Positions 28,189 through 37,849 of a DNA stretch of 64,000 bases are shown one piece after another (within the stretch, counting starts at the first letter, position 1; every line of letters begins with the position of its first letter). The DNA is from Anaerolineaceae bacterium UBA700 (GTDB lineage Bacteria; Chloroflexota; Anaerolineae; Anaerolineales; Anaerolineaceae). Where the stretch lies: assembly GCA_002298885.1 (NCBI GenBank), contig DBMK01000213.1, forward strand, positions 1-64,000. Reading direction: 5' to 3'. Position numbers and translations under genes: made by a program. The notes under the pieces are model-generated. The model was not told where the DNA came from. It did not search any database and was given only the letters and a program-made list of their open reading frames with translations.

Positions 28189-31100
28189 TCATGGGTAATC
28201 CACGCTCCAGGTTCCGGTTGTAGTTGCCTGGACCCAAAAGCCCCAGCCGGGCGCCAGGCTGGAGAGGTCGTTGACCCAACTGGGAGCGTTTTTGTCGTAC
28301 ATTTTCCAGGGATCGGCCAGATCACCGGCATCGTAGGCGAAAATCATGCTTGTGCTGGAGGGAGCAGCCGCAGCAACGGTCTTAGGTCCGGCCGCCGGGA
28401 AGCCCACCAGGTTCCAGCCGCCGCCGTTAGCAGACAGCGGGATGGAGGTGCTGGTTGGGATGGAGCCGCTCACAGAAAGTGTCACTGTGGCACCCGGGGT
28501 AACATGGACCCAGAACCCCATCTTCTCATCGAGTGTGCTGAGAGTATTTCCAAATCCTTGCCCTGGAGCAAACATCAACCATTGCGAATCGGGGTAAACG
28601 GCGTCCGGATTCCAGGCGAAGACGGTGTCAACGCGGCTGATGATACTGGAGAGGACGTCAGCCGGGTTGGTGGAGGCGGGGTGGAGCGGGAAGGAGACCA
28701 GGTTCCAGCCGGGCAGGAGGTCGAGGGCGAAGGAGTTGAGGTCGACCTGGGAGTGGGTGCCGGAGTGCCAGGAGGCGGAGGCGAGGATCCGGCCGCCGAT
28801 GGAGAAGGAGACAGTATCGCCCTCCACGCCGCCCTCCTTGGCGGGGGTGCCGGAGATATCGCCGGGGACGTCCAGCATGTAGAAGAGGTCTGAGCCGTCC
28901 AGGGCGACTGAGGTGTTGAATGAGCCGCTGACGCCGGGAATGGTAGCTTCAATGGTGGTGCCCACGCCCGGAGCGTCTTTGTTGAAGTGGAGCAGACCGA
29001 AGAAGCTGGCGGGCAGAGGCGGGGTGCCACCGGCGGTGATCTGGAGTGAAACGGTGGCGATGTTGCTGCCGAGGGTGCCATCGTTGGCTTTGTAGGTGAA
29101 GGAGTCGCTGCCGGAGAAGCCGTTGGTGGGGGTGTAGGTGAAGGAGCCGTTGCTGTTGAGGGAAAGGGTGCCGTGGGCAGGGTCGGTGACTTTGACAGCC
29201 GTCAGCAGATCGCTGTCGGTATCGATGTCGTTTGCCAGCACGCCCGGTGAAGCAACTGTCAGCAAGACATCTGTTGTGGTGGTATAGATGTCATCTATTG
29301 CGACTGGAGGCAGGTCGATCTGGTATTGGATAGTAATATCTGCCAGCACTGGTGTCTGGGAACCATCCGTAGCGCTTAGCTGAGCCTGGTACTGCAAGTA
29401 GCGCCAGCCATCGGGCAGTGAAGCCCCATTTGTCACCGGTGTAAACGCGGTCCAGGTCCCGTCTGGTGTTATGGTGGTGCCGGTCCGGACTGATAGGGAT
29501 AAATCAGTTCCGGCGGGCGTCGTTCCTATCCAGCCGATGCTGCTGAATACAGCCGTTCCGGCAGCATCCAGCACGCGGGATGTAAGAGTACAGGGCGAAA
29601 TGTAGGGTGTCAGGCTTACCGAATCGACTGAAATGCCATTGCTATTATTGACATAGTCGCTAGCCGCAAAAATCATCGGCGTTGTGATGGCCGTGTAGAT
29701 AGTTTCAACCAGAGCGCCATCGATATAGAACTTGAAACCTGTGGCGTTCCACTCAATGCGATAGACATGCGGAGCATTCAAGTAGCTGCCTGGAAGTTGG
29801 ATGTCTGTCATTGAAGCCCCATTTACGCGGGCATAAAGAAATGAACTTGACGCATTAGTACTAAAGATTGCCCAGGGCGAATCGAAATTCAAGTTGTTTA
29901 CAAAGCCGACATGTTGGTAAGGGTCGTTGGAAAACGTTGCAATAAATTCCAACGTACTACCGACAGAGAACGCAGCAGTTGTTCCAGCAATCCCGCCGTT
30001 CACATTCAGACTGCCCTCACTCACTGTGGCCTGTCCACCTCCAGGCCAAGGAGGTTGTGTCCAGTCGGCTGGCAACGTTGTCCCATAAAAATTCTCATCG
30101 ATCATCAATGGAAGCCGTACAGCGCCATCCCCTATTCCTGGATCAATCGTGCACGAGCTGGAGCCAGCACTGAAGTCGGCCAAATTGGTATCGGTGAGGG
30201 TATGGATCACTGCTGGCGTTTTAAAGCTGGCGGGCGGTTCCCCTGCGAGCGGGAAGGCGGTGCCGTTATTGGCAGCGTCTTTGGAAGTCACTCGAAAATA
30301 ATACTTTGTGCCGGTCGGTAGGTTGGAAAGGGTTATCGAATGAGCAACGACCAGCGCAGGCGAGCTCGCGCTTGAAAATAGAGAACTCGCATTTGTTCCG
30401 TATTGAACCAGCGAATCGGACGGTTCATCTGTATTCCAGGAGATGACTTCGTACCCGTTTCCACCTGGCGCAGCCGAAAGGCCAGAAATCGTTGGCGCAG
30501 TTGTATCCGCCCCAGCATGGTAGTTAAAAGTCACATCCTGTAAAACAGGCGTTTGATATGGGTTGGTTGTCCCAAGTACCACCTGGTACTGGATATATTG
30601 CGAGTTGCCTGCCAGAGTCTTTGGAGAATTTCCGGTGACCGGAATCCATTGCGCCCCACCCAGGTCTGCTGTATTCCCCAGACGGTACTGCAGGCTCAGG
30701 CTGGCGCCGGTTGGGAGGTTGGCATTCCAATCGAGCAAATCCCAGTTAGCTGCTTCACCGGTGTCGAACAGGCGCGAGGTGAAGTTGCAGGGGGAGGTAT
30801 AAGACGCCATCCGTATCCAATCGACCTGCAGGCTGTTTCCATTGATGACAAAGTCGCTGGCTGCCACGCGCATTGGGTCGCTAATGTTTGAGGGGCGTGT
30901 TACCTTTAGAATTCCATCGATAGAAAGCTCGATGCTGCCGGCATTCCAGGCGATTCGATATACGTGCTGGCTACCGAGATACTGGCTTCCAAGGCTGATC
31001 GCATCATCGCCGGTGTTGTAAGGTCCTATGGGTGAAGTGACAATGCGGGCATAGAGCTGCGTTCCGCTCTGCCCGGTTGAGAACAGGATCCAGGGGCCAT

Positions 31101-34100
31101 TCTCAAAAGTGGTTGCATTGGCGCCAAAGCCTATATGTTGGTAGGGTTCTGCCTGGAAAGTGGCTGCGAATTCGAGCGTTTGACCAGGTTGGAAGAGTGT
31201 TTCATCCCTAGCCATTACGCCATTGATCGAGAGCAAGCCATCGCTTACGGTAAGGGCGCCGCCAGAGGCGGGAATCCGCGACCAACCTATCGGCAAACTG
31301 GTGCCTGAAAAGCTTTCATCCAATACTGCACCCAAACGAAGCGCCCCATCTCCTAGATTCGCATCGATGGCGCAGGTGCCGGAACCTGCGCTGAAATCTG
31401 CCACAGTGGTATCCGTCAGGCCCTGGGTGGTGAAGCTCCAGGTTTGATCTACGCCCAAAGGATTGCCGGATGCATCGCTTACCGTGCCTGAAACGGTTAC
31501 GTAGTAAAGCTTATTGAAAGCCAGGTCAGCGTCCGGATTGAGGGTGGCGGTCAACGAAGTTGAATCATAGGAAACTGCGGCAGGCACATCGCTGCTGGCG
31601 CCGTCGGTTCGCAAGCGGAAAGTACTGCCGATGATTGTTGCTGGATCCATTTCCTCGCTGAATGTGACCGTCACATTCGCATTTAAGGCAATACCCGTAG
31701 CATTGCTGGCTGGCGAGTGGCTGGAGACCACCGGGGGTATAGTGTCGGCGGCATAGGTGGCCTGGTAAGCGCCATCGATTGCCGTAAAGAGCGCATATTC
31801 ATAGCCCTTCATGGTTTGCTTTGTGAAAGTAATCTGATTTCCCCCAGCGATTATGGTTTGCAGGTCGTGACCGCCGGCTCGAACGGGGAGCATGAGCGTC
31901 AGCCTGGAGTCTGGCCTGGGAGCAGAAAAAGTGAAAGAGAGAAGATTGCCATCCCATTGAAGGTTCTTCACTTGTGCCTGGTTGCGGGCCAAAGAGAAAT
32001 CCAGCAGCATTTCGGCGCTCCAAATCGGAATTCCGCGGCTGGCTGCATAATCCATCATGTTGTCTGCGAATGCCTGATAAGTTGAATAGTTCGGCGGGTG
32101 GAAGTTGGCAGTTAAGAAACCGTAATAGCCTTGATCAATGCTGGCATCGATCAATGTCTTGAAGGCGCTGAAGATGTTATTTCCCCATGTTTCATCCGGC
32201 AGCTGGGTGTTGGCCTGATATAGGTCGATAATATTCCCGGTGACGCCTGTGAAACGCATCGGCAGACCGCTGCCGGTGAAATAACCCGGGTCGTTTCCAA
32301 GCCAGGATCCATTATGATAATAGTTAGTGTCCATCTGGATGCCATGCGCAGCCTCAATTGCTGCCTGGTCAGCCCAACCGGTCCATAAGATCCAGTGGTT
32401 GCGTACTGTGCGTGGTGCGAAGCCATAAGCGTTGATGAAGCTTTGCGTCATGCTGTCATAGACGGCGGTCATGCCGGAGATGGTGGGATTGGAAGCCTCA
32501 CTGGTATCGTCGTAGTGCGGCGCTAGGCCGTTCCCATTGTCGCGCCAGGCATTGACCTCAGCGGGCGAAGGCGCGTTACTTAAGAGGTATGCTGTGTAGT
32601 ACCCGCCGTGCGCATTTACATCCGCCATGAGCGCGTTGACGCACGTCCCGGAGCACCCCTCGGAATCACCCGTCATAATCAGGGTGCCCTTTGTCTGGTT
32701 GGGAAAATACCACAGGCGGGGTAATGGCTGGGCGCTGGCGAGCATCTGCTCGATGGCATGCGACAGCACGTGCATTTCCTCGTCCGCCTGGGGAATGGAC
32801 ATCTTGTTGGTATCGATCCAATTCGGCTGCCCGGCGCGACCAACGAACATGTCAATGGCGCGAATGCCGTCGATCCCATCGCCTTCCTGTCCAGCCCAGG
32901 CCGGGTTACCCTGGCGCATGTAAATGATTGAGCGCGCCAGGTCAAAGGCGAAGATCACCACCTGCCCGCTGCCACGATAGAAACTGGCAATTGCCGGACT
33001 GGCGGTGGTTGTGGTTGCATCAGTGTATAGCGTGGCTAAAGAGGAAGCTCCAGAAAGAGTGTATGTGTCGGCAGCGCCGTGGAATTGGATGGTGTTGCTG
33101 ACAATCCCCTGCCCGATCGAAGTGGAAGTGTTGACCGCCAGGTAGCCTTCGGAGATTATGGTACCTGCGTCGGTCAAGCCGTATTGCGCCGCCAGCGCCT
33201 TAGCCGGGCGGAAAGCGATCAGTTTTCCCCCGCCCTGGACCCAGGTATCCAGCATGGAAATCTGGGCAGGGCTGAGGGACATCTCAGCCAGAAGGACGAC
33301 TTTGTAAGATGTAAGAGCACTCGCTGTGATATTTGAAATGTCAGTCGCAAGGAAGGAATTGAATCCCTCGGCCCGTAGAATCTCGGTATAGTAGCGACCG
33401 AAAGGATTACTGGCATAGGCCGAATCGCTGATGATCAGGATTGGCCCGCCGGGTCCCTCATCGAGAGGCGGCGGCGGGGCTGAAGTTGTAGTAAAAGTCC
33501 ATGTAAAGTCCTGCGCCACCGGGTTGCCCGCTACGTCTGAAACACCGCCGGTTCCGCCCTTGATTTTCGCGGTGTAGGTGTTCGAATATGCCAGAGTGTT
33601 TTGCGGGTCGAGCGTCGCAGTGAGGGAGGAGGCGATGTAGCTCACGACAGCCGGAACTAGCTGCCCGCCCGTATCCCGCAGCTCAAACGTGCTTGCGTTG
33701 ATGCTGACGGGATTCATGGGCTCGCTAAAGGTCGCGGTGAGATTGCTTGTGACGGAGACACCGCTGGATTGATTTAACGGATATACGCTGTTGACGACCG
33801 GCGCAGTCGAATCCGGCACGAAAGCGCGGGCAAAGATGACATCCGCCCAATAGTTGGCTCCGTTACCCTGTGTGGGGAATGCGCTTGAGCCGTAGTTATA
33901 TACGCCGTTCGGACCTGATTCCCCGTTCACCAATGTTCTTAGCGGTGGGCTGCTGATGGTACTCAATAACCCGGCTGCCGTATATGCAAAGAATCCTACT
34001 GGTGAAAAATAAGAGGCGATGTAGGTGGTATTTTCAGTGATATCGACCGGCTGGCTTAAACGCGCCTCCTGCCAGCCCTGAGCGGTTTCATTGGTAAAGT

Positions 34101-37100
34101 CGACGGATGCGAGCAGCGTTCCAGTAGAGGTCCACAAATGACCGGTGTGCACCCCGGTGACGCCGGCACCCTTGTAATAGCGCAGCCCGAGGATTTTCCC
34201 GCTGTTAGCTGACTGGAATTTCACACCCACTTCAATCGGCTGGCTGTCAGTGGCGGCCGGGTTGTCAGGCGTAACGCTGCTGTTCCATAAGCTGTACTCC
34301 CGCGCAACGACAGTATCAAAGACGACATCGACCAAATAATTCCTGCCTTGATAGCCCTGGGAGGGAAATGTACCACTTGGGCCATAATTGTACAGGCCGT
34401 TCGGGCCGTCGAAGCCATCCGCCAGGGCATGAACGGGCGCGTTGTCGACCCCGCTGCTCAAATCCCCAAGCGAGTAGGTGTAGTATGAGTCTGAATGGTA
34501 GGAAGCAATGTAAGTGGTATTGGCAGTCAACGGGATGGGTGTCGAGAAGATGACTTCCTGCCAGCCTGAGGCGCTTTCTGCAACAAATGTGCCTTCGGCC
34601 AGCATAACCCCGCTGCTGGTCCACAGGTGACCGATGTGGATACCGTCGTTGAGCGCATCTTTGTAAAAGCGCAGGCCGGTGATGTAGCCATTAACATCGG
34701 TGCGGAATTTGACCCCGACCTCCAACGCGCGATTATCGGACAACGTCACGCCGGTAGGAACCTGATTCGAATCCCAGATGCTGCACGGGCAGGTACGCAG
34801 GGAATTGACGTCAAAGAGGTTGCTTGCGCCGCTGGAAGATCCATCGGCAGCTGTGATCGAGAAGCCGGTTCCCTGGCTGGATAGGGTGACCGTTCCGGTC
34901 CAGGCGCCGCTGACAAAGCTGCCGGTGGCGGCGGGCTGGATGCTGTTTCCGCTTACGCTCAGGTTCGCCGTCCCGGTGTAAGTGACAACCGGGTTACCGG
35001 TTGCATCGCGAGCACGGATTGTGATATTGAACGGAGCATCTTTATAACGCGGCGAAGAGATTGCATCAATTGAAAAATGGTCGAGCACAGTTAGCGAAAT
35101 GTTAACGGAGGCGAATCCTGACAGACTGCCAAAAGAGGCGCGCACGGTGTTCGAGAATGCACCGCTTGTAGCACCGGCGGTGAACAAGCCATTTATATCA
35201 ATTGATCCGCCGCCGTTTGCCACACTCCAGGTGAAGGGAATGCCGGGGATAGCGGCGTTGCTTGCGTCGTAGCCTGTTGCCATGAACTGCTGCGTGACTC
35301 CAGCTATCACATTAGCCGGGTCAGGCGTTACGGTGATGTGGTGCAATGGACCGGGTAAGGTGTAGCTGACCACAGGGTCCGAGCCATCTAGAACCGGCAC
35401 GTCGAGAGGGGATTGCAGGATAACACCCTCCTGGTCGGTAAAAACGTAGATCTTAGTGGTTATATCCGTCGTGCCGCTGAAATTGGCCATTATCTGCCGG
35501 GCGCCCGCATCGTAGGTGCCACCGGTTAGATTCGAATTGTGGATGGCCCTCAGGTACTGGCAGGCGTAATCCATCGAGACATACCTGGGATTGTAGGAAG
35601 CTATATTACGGGTGATCGCTTGCAGCGATGCGTTCCAGTCAGCCCTGGGCATGATGCCCTGGAAAGTATATTCGTGGCTAAAAAGGGTTGCCAGGGAAAG
35701 GCTGTCCAGGGCGCGTTTCAGCCAGGCGGTGCCGTCCTCTGCGGACTGCGTGACACTGGTCCGGTCGTTTGCCAGCCATTCGTAGCCGGTAACATCGCGG
35801 ATTTCCGAAATGCAGTTGAAGAATTTATTGTCCAATTCAGCATGACCGGGGATGGTCATGTAGTCGGCGTAATAAGGGTTTTGAGTCCGGTCGTAAGCCG
35901 TTCCAGATTGGTATTTGCGGTAGGGCCCGGCTGCCATCCAGGGGGTAGCAGGCGTGCCGGATTCCAGAAAGCCGGGGTCCATCATGGTGCCGATAAATTC
36001 CGTTCCCCAGGCTTGCAAGCCGGCAAAGGTATTGCTGCCGATCTCGTAATAATGCGGAACCAGGTATTTTGAGATGGGGATATGATTGGCGTTGAACCAT
36101 GTGGTCGCAGCCCCATAGTTCGCCTGCATGGTTGAATCGTCAAAATTAGCGCCAGCGTCATGGTTGAAGTAAAAGAAATCGGAGGTGCTGAAGGCGTGCA
36201 CGGCGGCGGTGGCTTTGCCGGCGCTCACCAGGCCTGACAGGTCGGCTGCCTCGGCAGAGTCGATATCATCGGTAAAGATTCCGGCCCAGGGGATAAAGCC
36301 GAAGCTGTTGGCGTCGTGGATCCACCAAAAAGGACCGGAGACATCATCCATGCGCATGGTGACGAAGGGCGGCAGGGACTGCAGGGCGAAAGGCTTGTGC
36401 GCCGCCCATACGATGCTGCGCCAGACCAGGTCATCCAGGCCAAACAGGGGTCCTTTGACAGCAACAGACATCCAATCGTAGGTGCCCCACTGGACGGCCC
36501 GGCCCGAACCGTAGTTTTTTACCGCCAGAAAAGGCTGCGAACCGGTCATAGCAAGTGCAGAAACGCTGCCGTCCCCGGGCAAGGTGATGCCTGCCAGGGT
36601 CATATCCCCGGTGTTGATGGTTTCGCCTGGCGCATGGCGTTCAGTGATGTAGTGCGTTTGGGGTGCAAAAGACACCCCGGAAAGGGCGGCTTGAGTCGTA
36701 TAGCCAAATCCGAAGATGCTGTTAACGAATGCGTAGGCGGGCGCGCTGCCATCCGTCGATAGGTAATTATCAAAGTTGACCAGGCCGGTTCCGGCGCTCA
36801 CGGCCGCGGTGATGCTGGCCTGCTCGCTGCCGTCGAGATAGTTTCCATTAGGGTCGAGCCGGCGGTGGCCGATGATGATTTCGGCATAATCGGCAATGTT
36901 GGCTGGGACGGTCGAGACAGCGATATCCACGACGGTGTGGGGTACGCCAAAATTATCGAGATAGGGCTGGATATATTTCTGAAAATCGTTAAAACCTTCG
37001 CTGCTTGAGTTAACCAGGACCATTGCATCGATGCGTGCAGTCCCTGCGGCCTTCACAACCCTGGGCGGGGTAAACGGCGCGGCCAGGTTGGAAACGACGA

Positions 37101-37143
37101 GGGTGATGAAAACAAATGCTGTGAGCAAAGATTTACGATTCAA
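28189..37143 (-). CDS. giant secreted protein with two catalytic-like regions
   Basis: 2984 residues, signal peptide to about 32. Region 1 (35-560) looks like a glycoside hydrolase/deacetylase barrel, with MRMDD near 257 and FTDD near 280. An Ig-like domain (600-683), two DUF4082 domains (785-942, 948-1105) and a Big_5/SbsA-type domain (1108-1220) follow. Region 2 (1232-1788) opens like a glutamine-amidotransferase-type Rossmann domain (ILIISDSAY) and continues into a deacetylase-like barrel (LIMTGDSEG, HYDDTSE, NFHPP). Then come Big_5, two concanavalin-like domains, an FN3 domain, a VCBS-type domain (2612-2698), an FYG module (2705-2803) and a WNLV module (2807-2984, end WSVDYP). The start codon is TTG with AGGAG six bases ahead. 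Likely secreted polysaccharide-active enzyme. Confidence 0.78.
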   Translation of the reverse strand: MNRKSLLTAFVFITLVVSNLAAPFTPPRVVKAAGTARIDAMVLVNSSSEGFNDFQKYIQPYLDNFGVPHTVVDIAVSTVPANIADYAEIIIGHRRLDPNGNYLDGSEQASITAAVSAGTGLVNFDNYLSTDGSAPAYAFVNSIFGFGYTTQAALSGVSFAPQTHYITERHAPGETINTGDMTLAGITLPGDGSVSALAMTGSQPFLAVKNYGSGRAVQWGTYDWMSVAVKGPLFGLDDLVWRSIVWAAHKPFALQSLPPFVTMRMDDVSGPFWWIHDANSFGFIPWAGIFTDDIDSAEAADLSGLVSAGKATAAVHAFSTSDFFYFNHDAGANFDDSTMQANYGAATTWFNANHIPISKYLVPHYYEIGSNTFAGLQAWGTEFIGTMMDPGFLESGTPATPWMAAGPYRKYQSGTAYDRTQNPYYADYMTIPGHAELDNKFFNCISEIRDVTGYEWLANDRTSVTQSAEDGTAWLKRALDSLSLATLFSHEYTFQGIMPRADWNASLQAITRNIASYNPRYVSMDYACQYLRAIHNSNLTGGTYDAGARQIMANFSGTTDITTKIYVFTDQEGVILQSPLDVPVLDGSDPVVSYTLPGPLHHITVTPDPANVIAGVTQQFMATGYDASNAAIPGIPFTWSVANGGGSIDINGLFTAGATSGAFSNTVRASFGSLSGFASVNISLTVLDHFSIDAISSPRYKDAPFNITIRARDATGNPVVTYTGTANLSVSGNSIQPAATGSFVSGAWTGTVTLSSQGTGFSITAADGSSSGASNLFDVNSLRTCPCSIWDSNQVPTGVTLSDNRALEVGVKFRTDVNGYITGLRFYKDALNDGIHIGHLWTSSGVMLAEGTFVAESASGWQEVIFSTPIPLTANTTYIASYHSDSYYTYSLGDLSSGVDNAPVHALADGFDGPNGLYNYGPSGTFPSQGYQGRNYLVDVVFDTVVAREYSLWNSSVTPDNPAATDSQPIEVGVKFQSANSGKILGLRYYKGAGVTGVHTGHLWTSTGTLLASVDFTNETAQGWQEARLSQPVDITENTTYIASYFSPVGFFAYTAAGLLSTISSPPLRTLVNGESGPNGVYNYGSSAFPTQGNGANYWADVIFARAFVPDSTAPVVNSVYPLNQSSGVSVTSNLTATFSEPMNPVSINASTFELRDTGGQLVPAVVSYIASSLTATLDPQNTLAYSNTYTAKIKGGTGGVSDVAGNPVAQDFTWTFTTTSAPPPPLDEGPGGPILIISDSAYASNPFGRYYTEILRAEGFNSFLATDISNITASALTSYKVVLLAEMSLSPAQISMLDTWVQGGGKLIAFRPAKALAAQYGLTDAGTIISEGYLAVNTSTSIGQGIVSNTIQFHGAADTYTLSGASSLATLYTDATTTTASPAIASFYRGSGQVVIFAFDLARSIIYMRQGNPAWAGQEGDGIDGIRAIDMFVGRAGQPNWIDTNKMSIPQADEEMHVLSHAIEQMLASAQPLPRLWYFPNQTKGTLIMTGDSEGCSGTCVNALMADVNAHGGYYTAYLLSNAPSPAEVNAWRDNGNGLAPHYDDTSEASNPTISGMTAVYDSMTQSFINAYGFAPRTVRNHWILWTGWADQAAIEAAHGIQMDTNYYHNGSWLGNDPGYFTGSGLPMRFTGVTGNIIDLYQANTQLPDETWGNNIFSAFKTLIDASIDQGYYGFLTANFHPPNYSTYQAFADNMMDYAASRGIPIWSAEMLLDFSLARNQAQVKNLQWDGNLLSFTFSAPRPDSRLTLMLPVRAGGHDLQTIIAGGNQITFTKQTMKGYEYALFTAIDGAYQATYAADTIPPVVSSHSPASNATGIALNANVTVTFSEEMDPATIIGSTFRLRTDGASSDVPAAVSYDSTSLTATLNPDADLAFNKLYYVTVSGTVSDASGNPLGVDQTWSFTTQGLTDTTVADFSAGSGTCAIDANLGDGALRLGAVLDESFSGTSLPIGWSRIPASGGALTVSDGLLSINGVMARDETLFQPGQTLEFAATFQAEPYQHIGFGANATTFENGPWILFSTGQSGTQLYARIVTSPIGPYNTGDDAISLGSQYLGSQHVYRIAWNAGSIELSIDGILKVTRPSNISDPMRVAASDFVINGNSLQVDWIRMASYTSPCNFTSRLFDTGEAANWDLLDWNANLPTGASLSLQYRLGNTADLGGAQWIPVTGNSPKTLAGNSQYIQYQVVLGTTNPYQTPVLQDVTFNYHAGADTTAPTISGLSAAPGGNGYEVISWNTDEPSDSLVQYGTNASSLFSSASSPALVVAHSITLSNLPTGTKYYFRVTSKDAANNGTAFPLAGEPPASFKTPAVIHTLTDTNLADFSAGSSSCTIDPGIGDGAVRLPLMIDENFYGTTLPADWTQPPWPGGGQATVSEGSLNVNGGIAGTTAAFSVGSTLEFIATFSNDPYQHVGFVNNLNFDSPWAIFSTNASSSFLYARVNGASMTDIQLPGSYLNAPHVYRIEWNATGFKFYIDGALVETIYTAITTPMIFAASDYVNNSNGISVDSVSLTPYISPCTLTSRVLDAAGTAVFSSIGWIGTTPAGTDLSLSVRTGTTITPDGTWTAFTPVTNGASLPDGWRYLQYQAQLSATDGSQTPVLADITIQYQIDLPPVAIDDIYTTTTDVLLTVASPGVLANDIDTDSDLLTAVKVTDPAHGTLSLNSNGSFTYTPTNGFSGSDSFTYKANDGTLGSNIATVSLQITAGGTPPLPASFFGLLHFNKDAPGVGTTIEATIPGVSGSFNTSVALDGSDLFYMLDVPGDISGTPAKEGGVEGDTVSFSIGGRILASASWHSGTHSQVDLNSFALDLLPGWNLVSFPLHPASTNPADVLSSIISRVDTVFAWNPDAVYPDSQWLMFAPGQGFGNTLSTLDEKMGFWVHVTPGATVTLSVSGSIPTSTSIPLSANGGGWNLVGFPAAGPKTVAAAAPSSTSMIFAYDAGDLADPWKMYDKNAPSWVNDLSSLAPGWGFWVQATTTGTWSVDYP
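28507..29029. repeat. 523-bp direct repeat, copy 2
   Basis: Partner of 14066-14588. Immediately beyond this copy (about 29019-29203) the sequence is instead close to 20546-20730 in the neighbouring giant gene, so the segment is a mosaic of two sisters. Confidence 0.8.
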
Positions 37144-37190
37144 TGGTTTCTCCTGCGATGCGAAGCAATTGGTAATGGTGAAGCGATAGG

Positions 37191-37754
37191 CTAGGCGTGC
37201 TTTTTCCGCAGCAGCCAGGCGGCGCCGCCGAGCACTGCGGCAGCCGCACCAATGCCCGTTACCAGCCAGGCACTGCCAGAATCTCCGGCGGGGGTTTCAG
37301 GCGCCTTCCCGGATGGAATTGCCGTTTGGGTTGGGACGGCGGTGGGGACAGGCGGCGGAGTCGCCAGCGGGCCGGACGCGCTGGCGGAAAGGTCCAGGCT
37401 GACGTTGGTGCCGGAGTGCCATACCCCAATTTGATCGGCGATCACGCCGCCTACCTCGAAGTGGATTGTGTCGCCTTCCTTGCCGCCTTCGATGGAGCTG
37501 GTATCCGATTCATCCCCAACTACGTTCAAGCTGAAGACCGAATTGCCGTCGTACAGCATGGCGCGGGCAGTAGCGTATTCCCGCCCGCCAATCAGGGCAC
37601 GCACGAGCGTGCCTTCCGGCACGTTTTGCCCGTTAATCTTGACCTGCCCGTAAAAGCTGGAAGGCAGGTTCGGAACGGCCAGGACGGGTGTGATCGCCAG
37701 CCCGCAGGCCATAATTGCCATAAAAATTGAGAAAAGAAGCGGTCTGTATTTCAC
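37191..37754 (-). CDS. membrane-anchored FYG-module protein
   Basis: 187 residues: signal peptide (1-26, VLA), FYG module at about 28-128 (LPSSFYGQVKING, VVGDESDTSSIEGGKEGD, GVWHSGTN), a Pro/Thr/Ala-rich linker and a C-terminal membrane helix at about 160-182 followed by RKKHA. The positive tail keeps the C-terminus inside and displays the module outside. There is no LPxTG motif. The start is GTG with AAAGGATC ahead. It may act as a surface anchor or receptor for the giant proteins; this is inference from the shared module. Confidence 0.78.
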   Translation of the reverse strand: MKYRPLLFSIFMAIMACGLAITPVLAVPNLPSSFYGQVKINGQNVPEGTLVRALIGGREYATARAMLYDGNSVFSLNVVGDESDTSSIEGGKEGDTIHFEVGGVIADQIGVWHSGTNVSLDLSASASGPLATPPPVPTAVPTQTAIPSGKAPETPAGDSGSAWLVTGIGAAAAVLGGAAWLLRKKHA

Positions 37755-37786
37755 AGTAAGATCCTTTAAGGGCTGCGTTCTATGGC

Positions 37787-37834
37787 CCAGCCGGGCCGGG
37801 GAAGCCTGTGCCAGGATTTTCCCGGCCTGGCTGG
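37787..37834 (-). terminator. long GC-rich intergenic hairpin
   Basis: A stem of about 17 bp (CCAGCCGGGCCGGGGAA with TTTCCCGGCCTGGCTGG, two G-T pairs) and a 14-base loop lie between the stop of the 551-residue gene and the start of the next. It is the strongest of the intercistronic hairpins in the cluster and lacks a T-run on the coding strand. Confidence 0.5.
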
Positions 37835-37849
37835 TAAGCTAGCTCCCGA

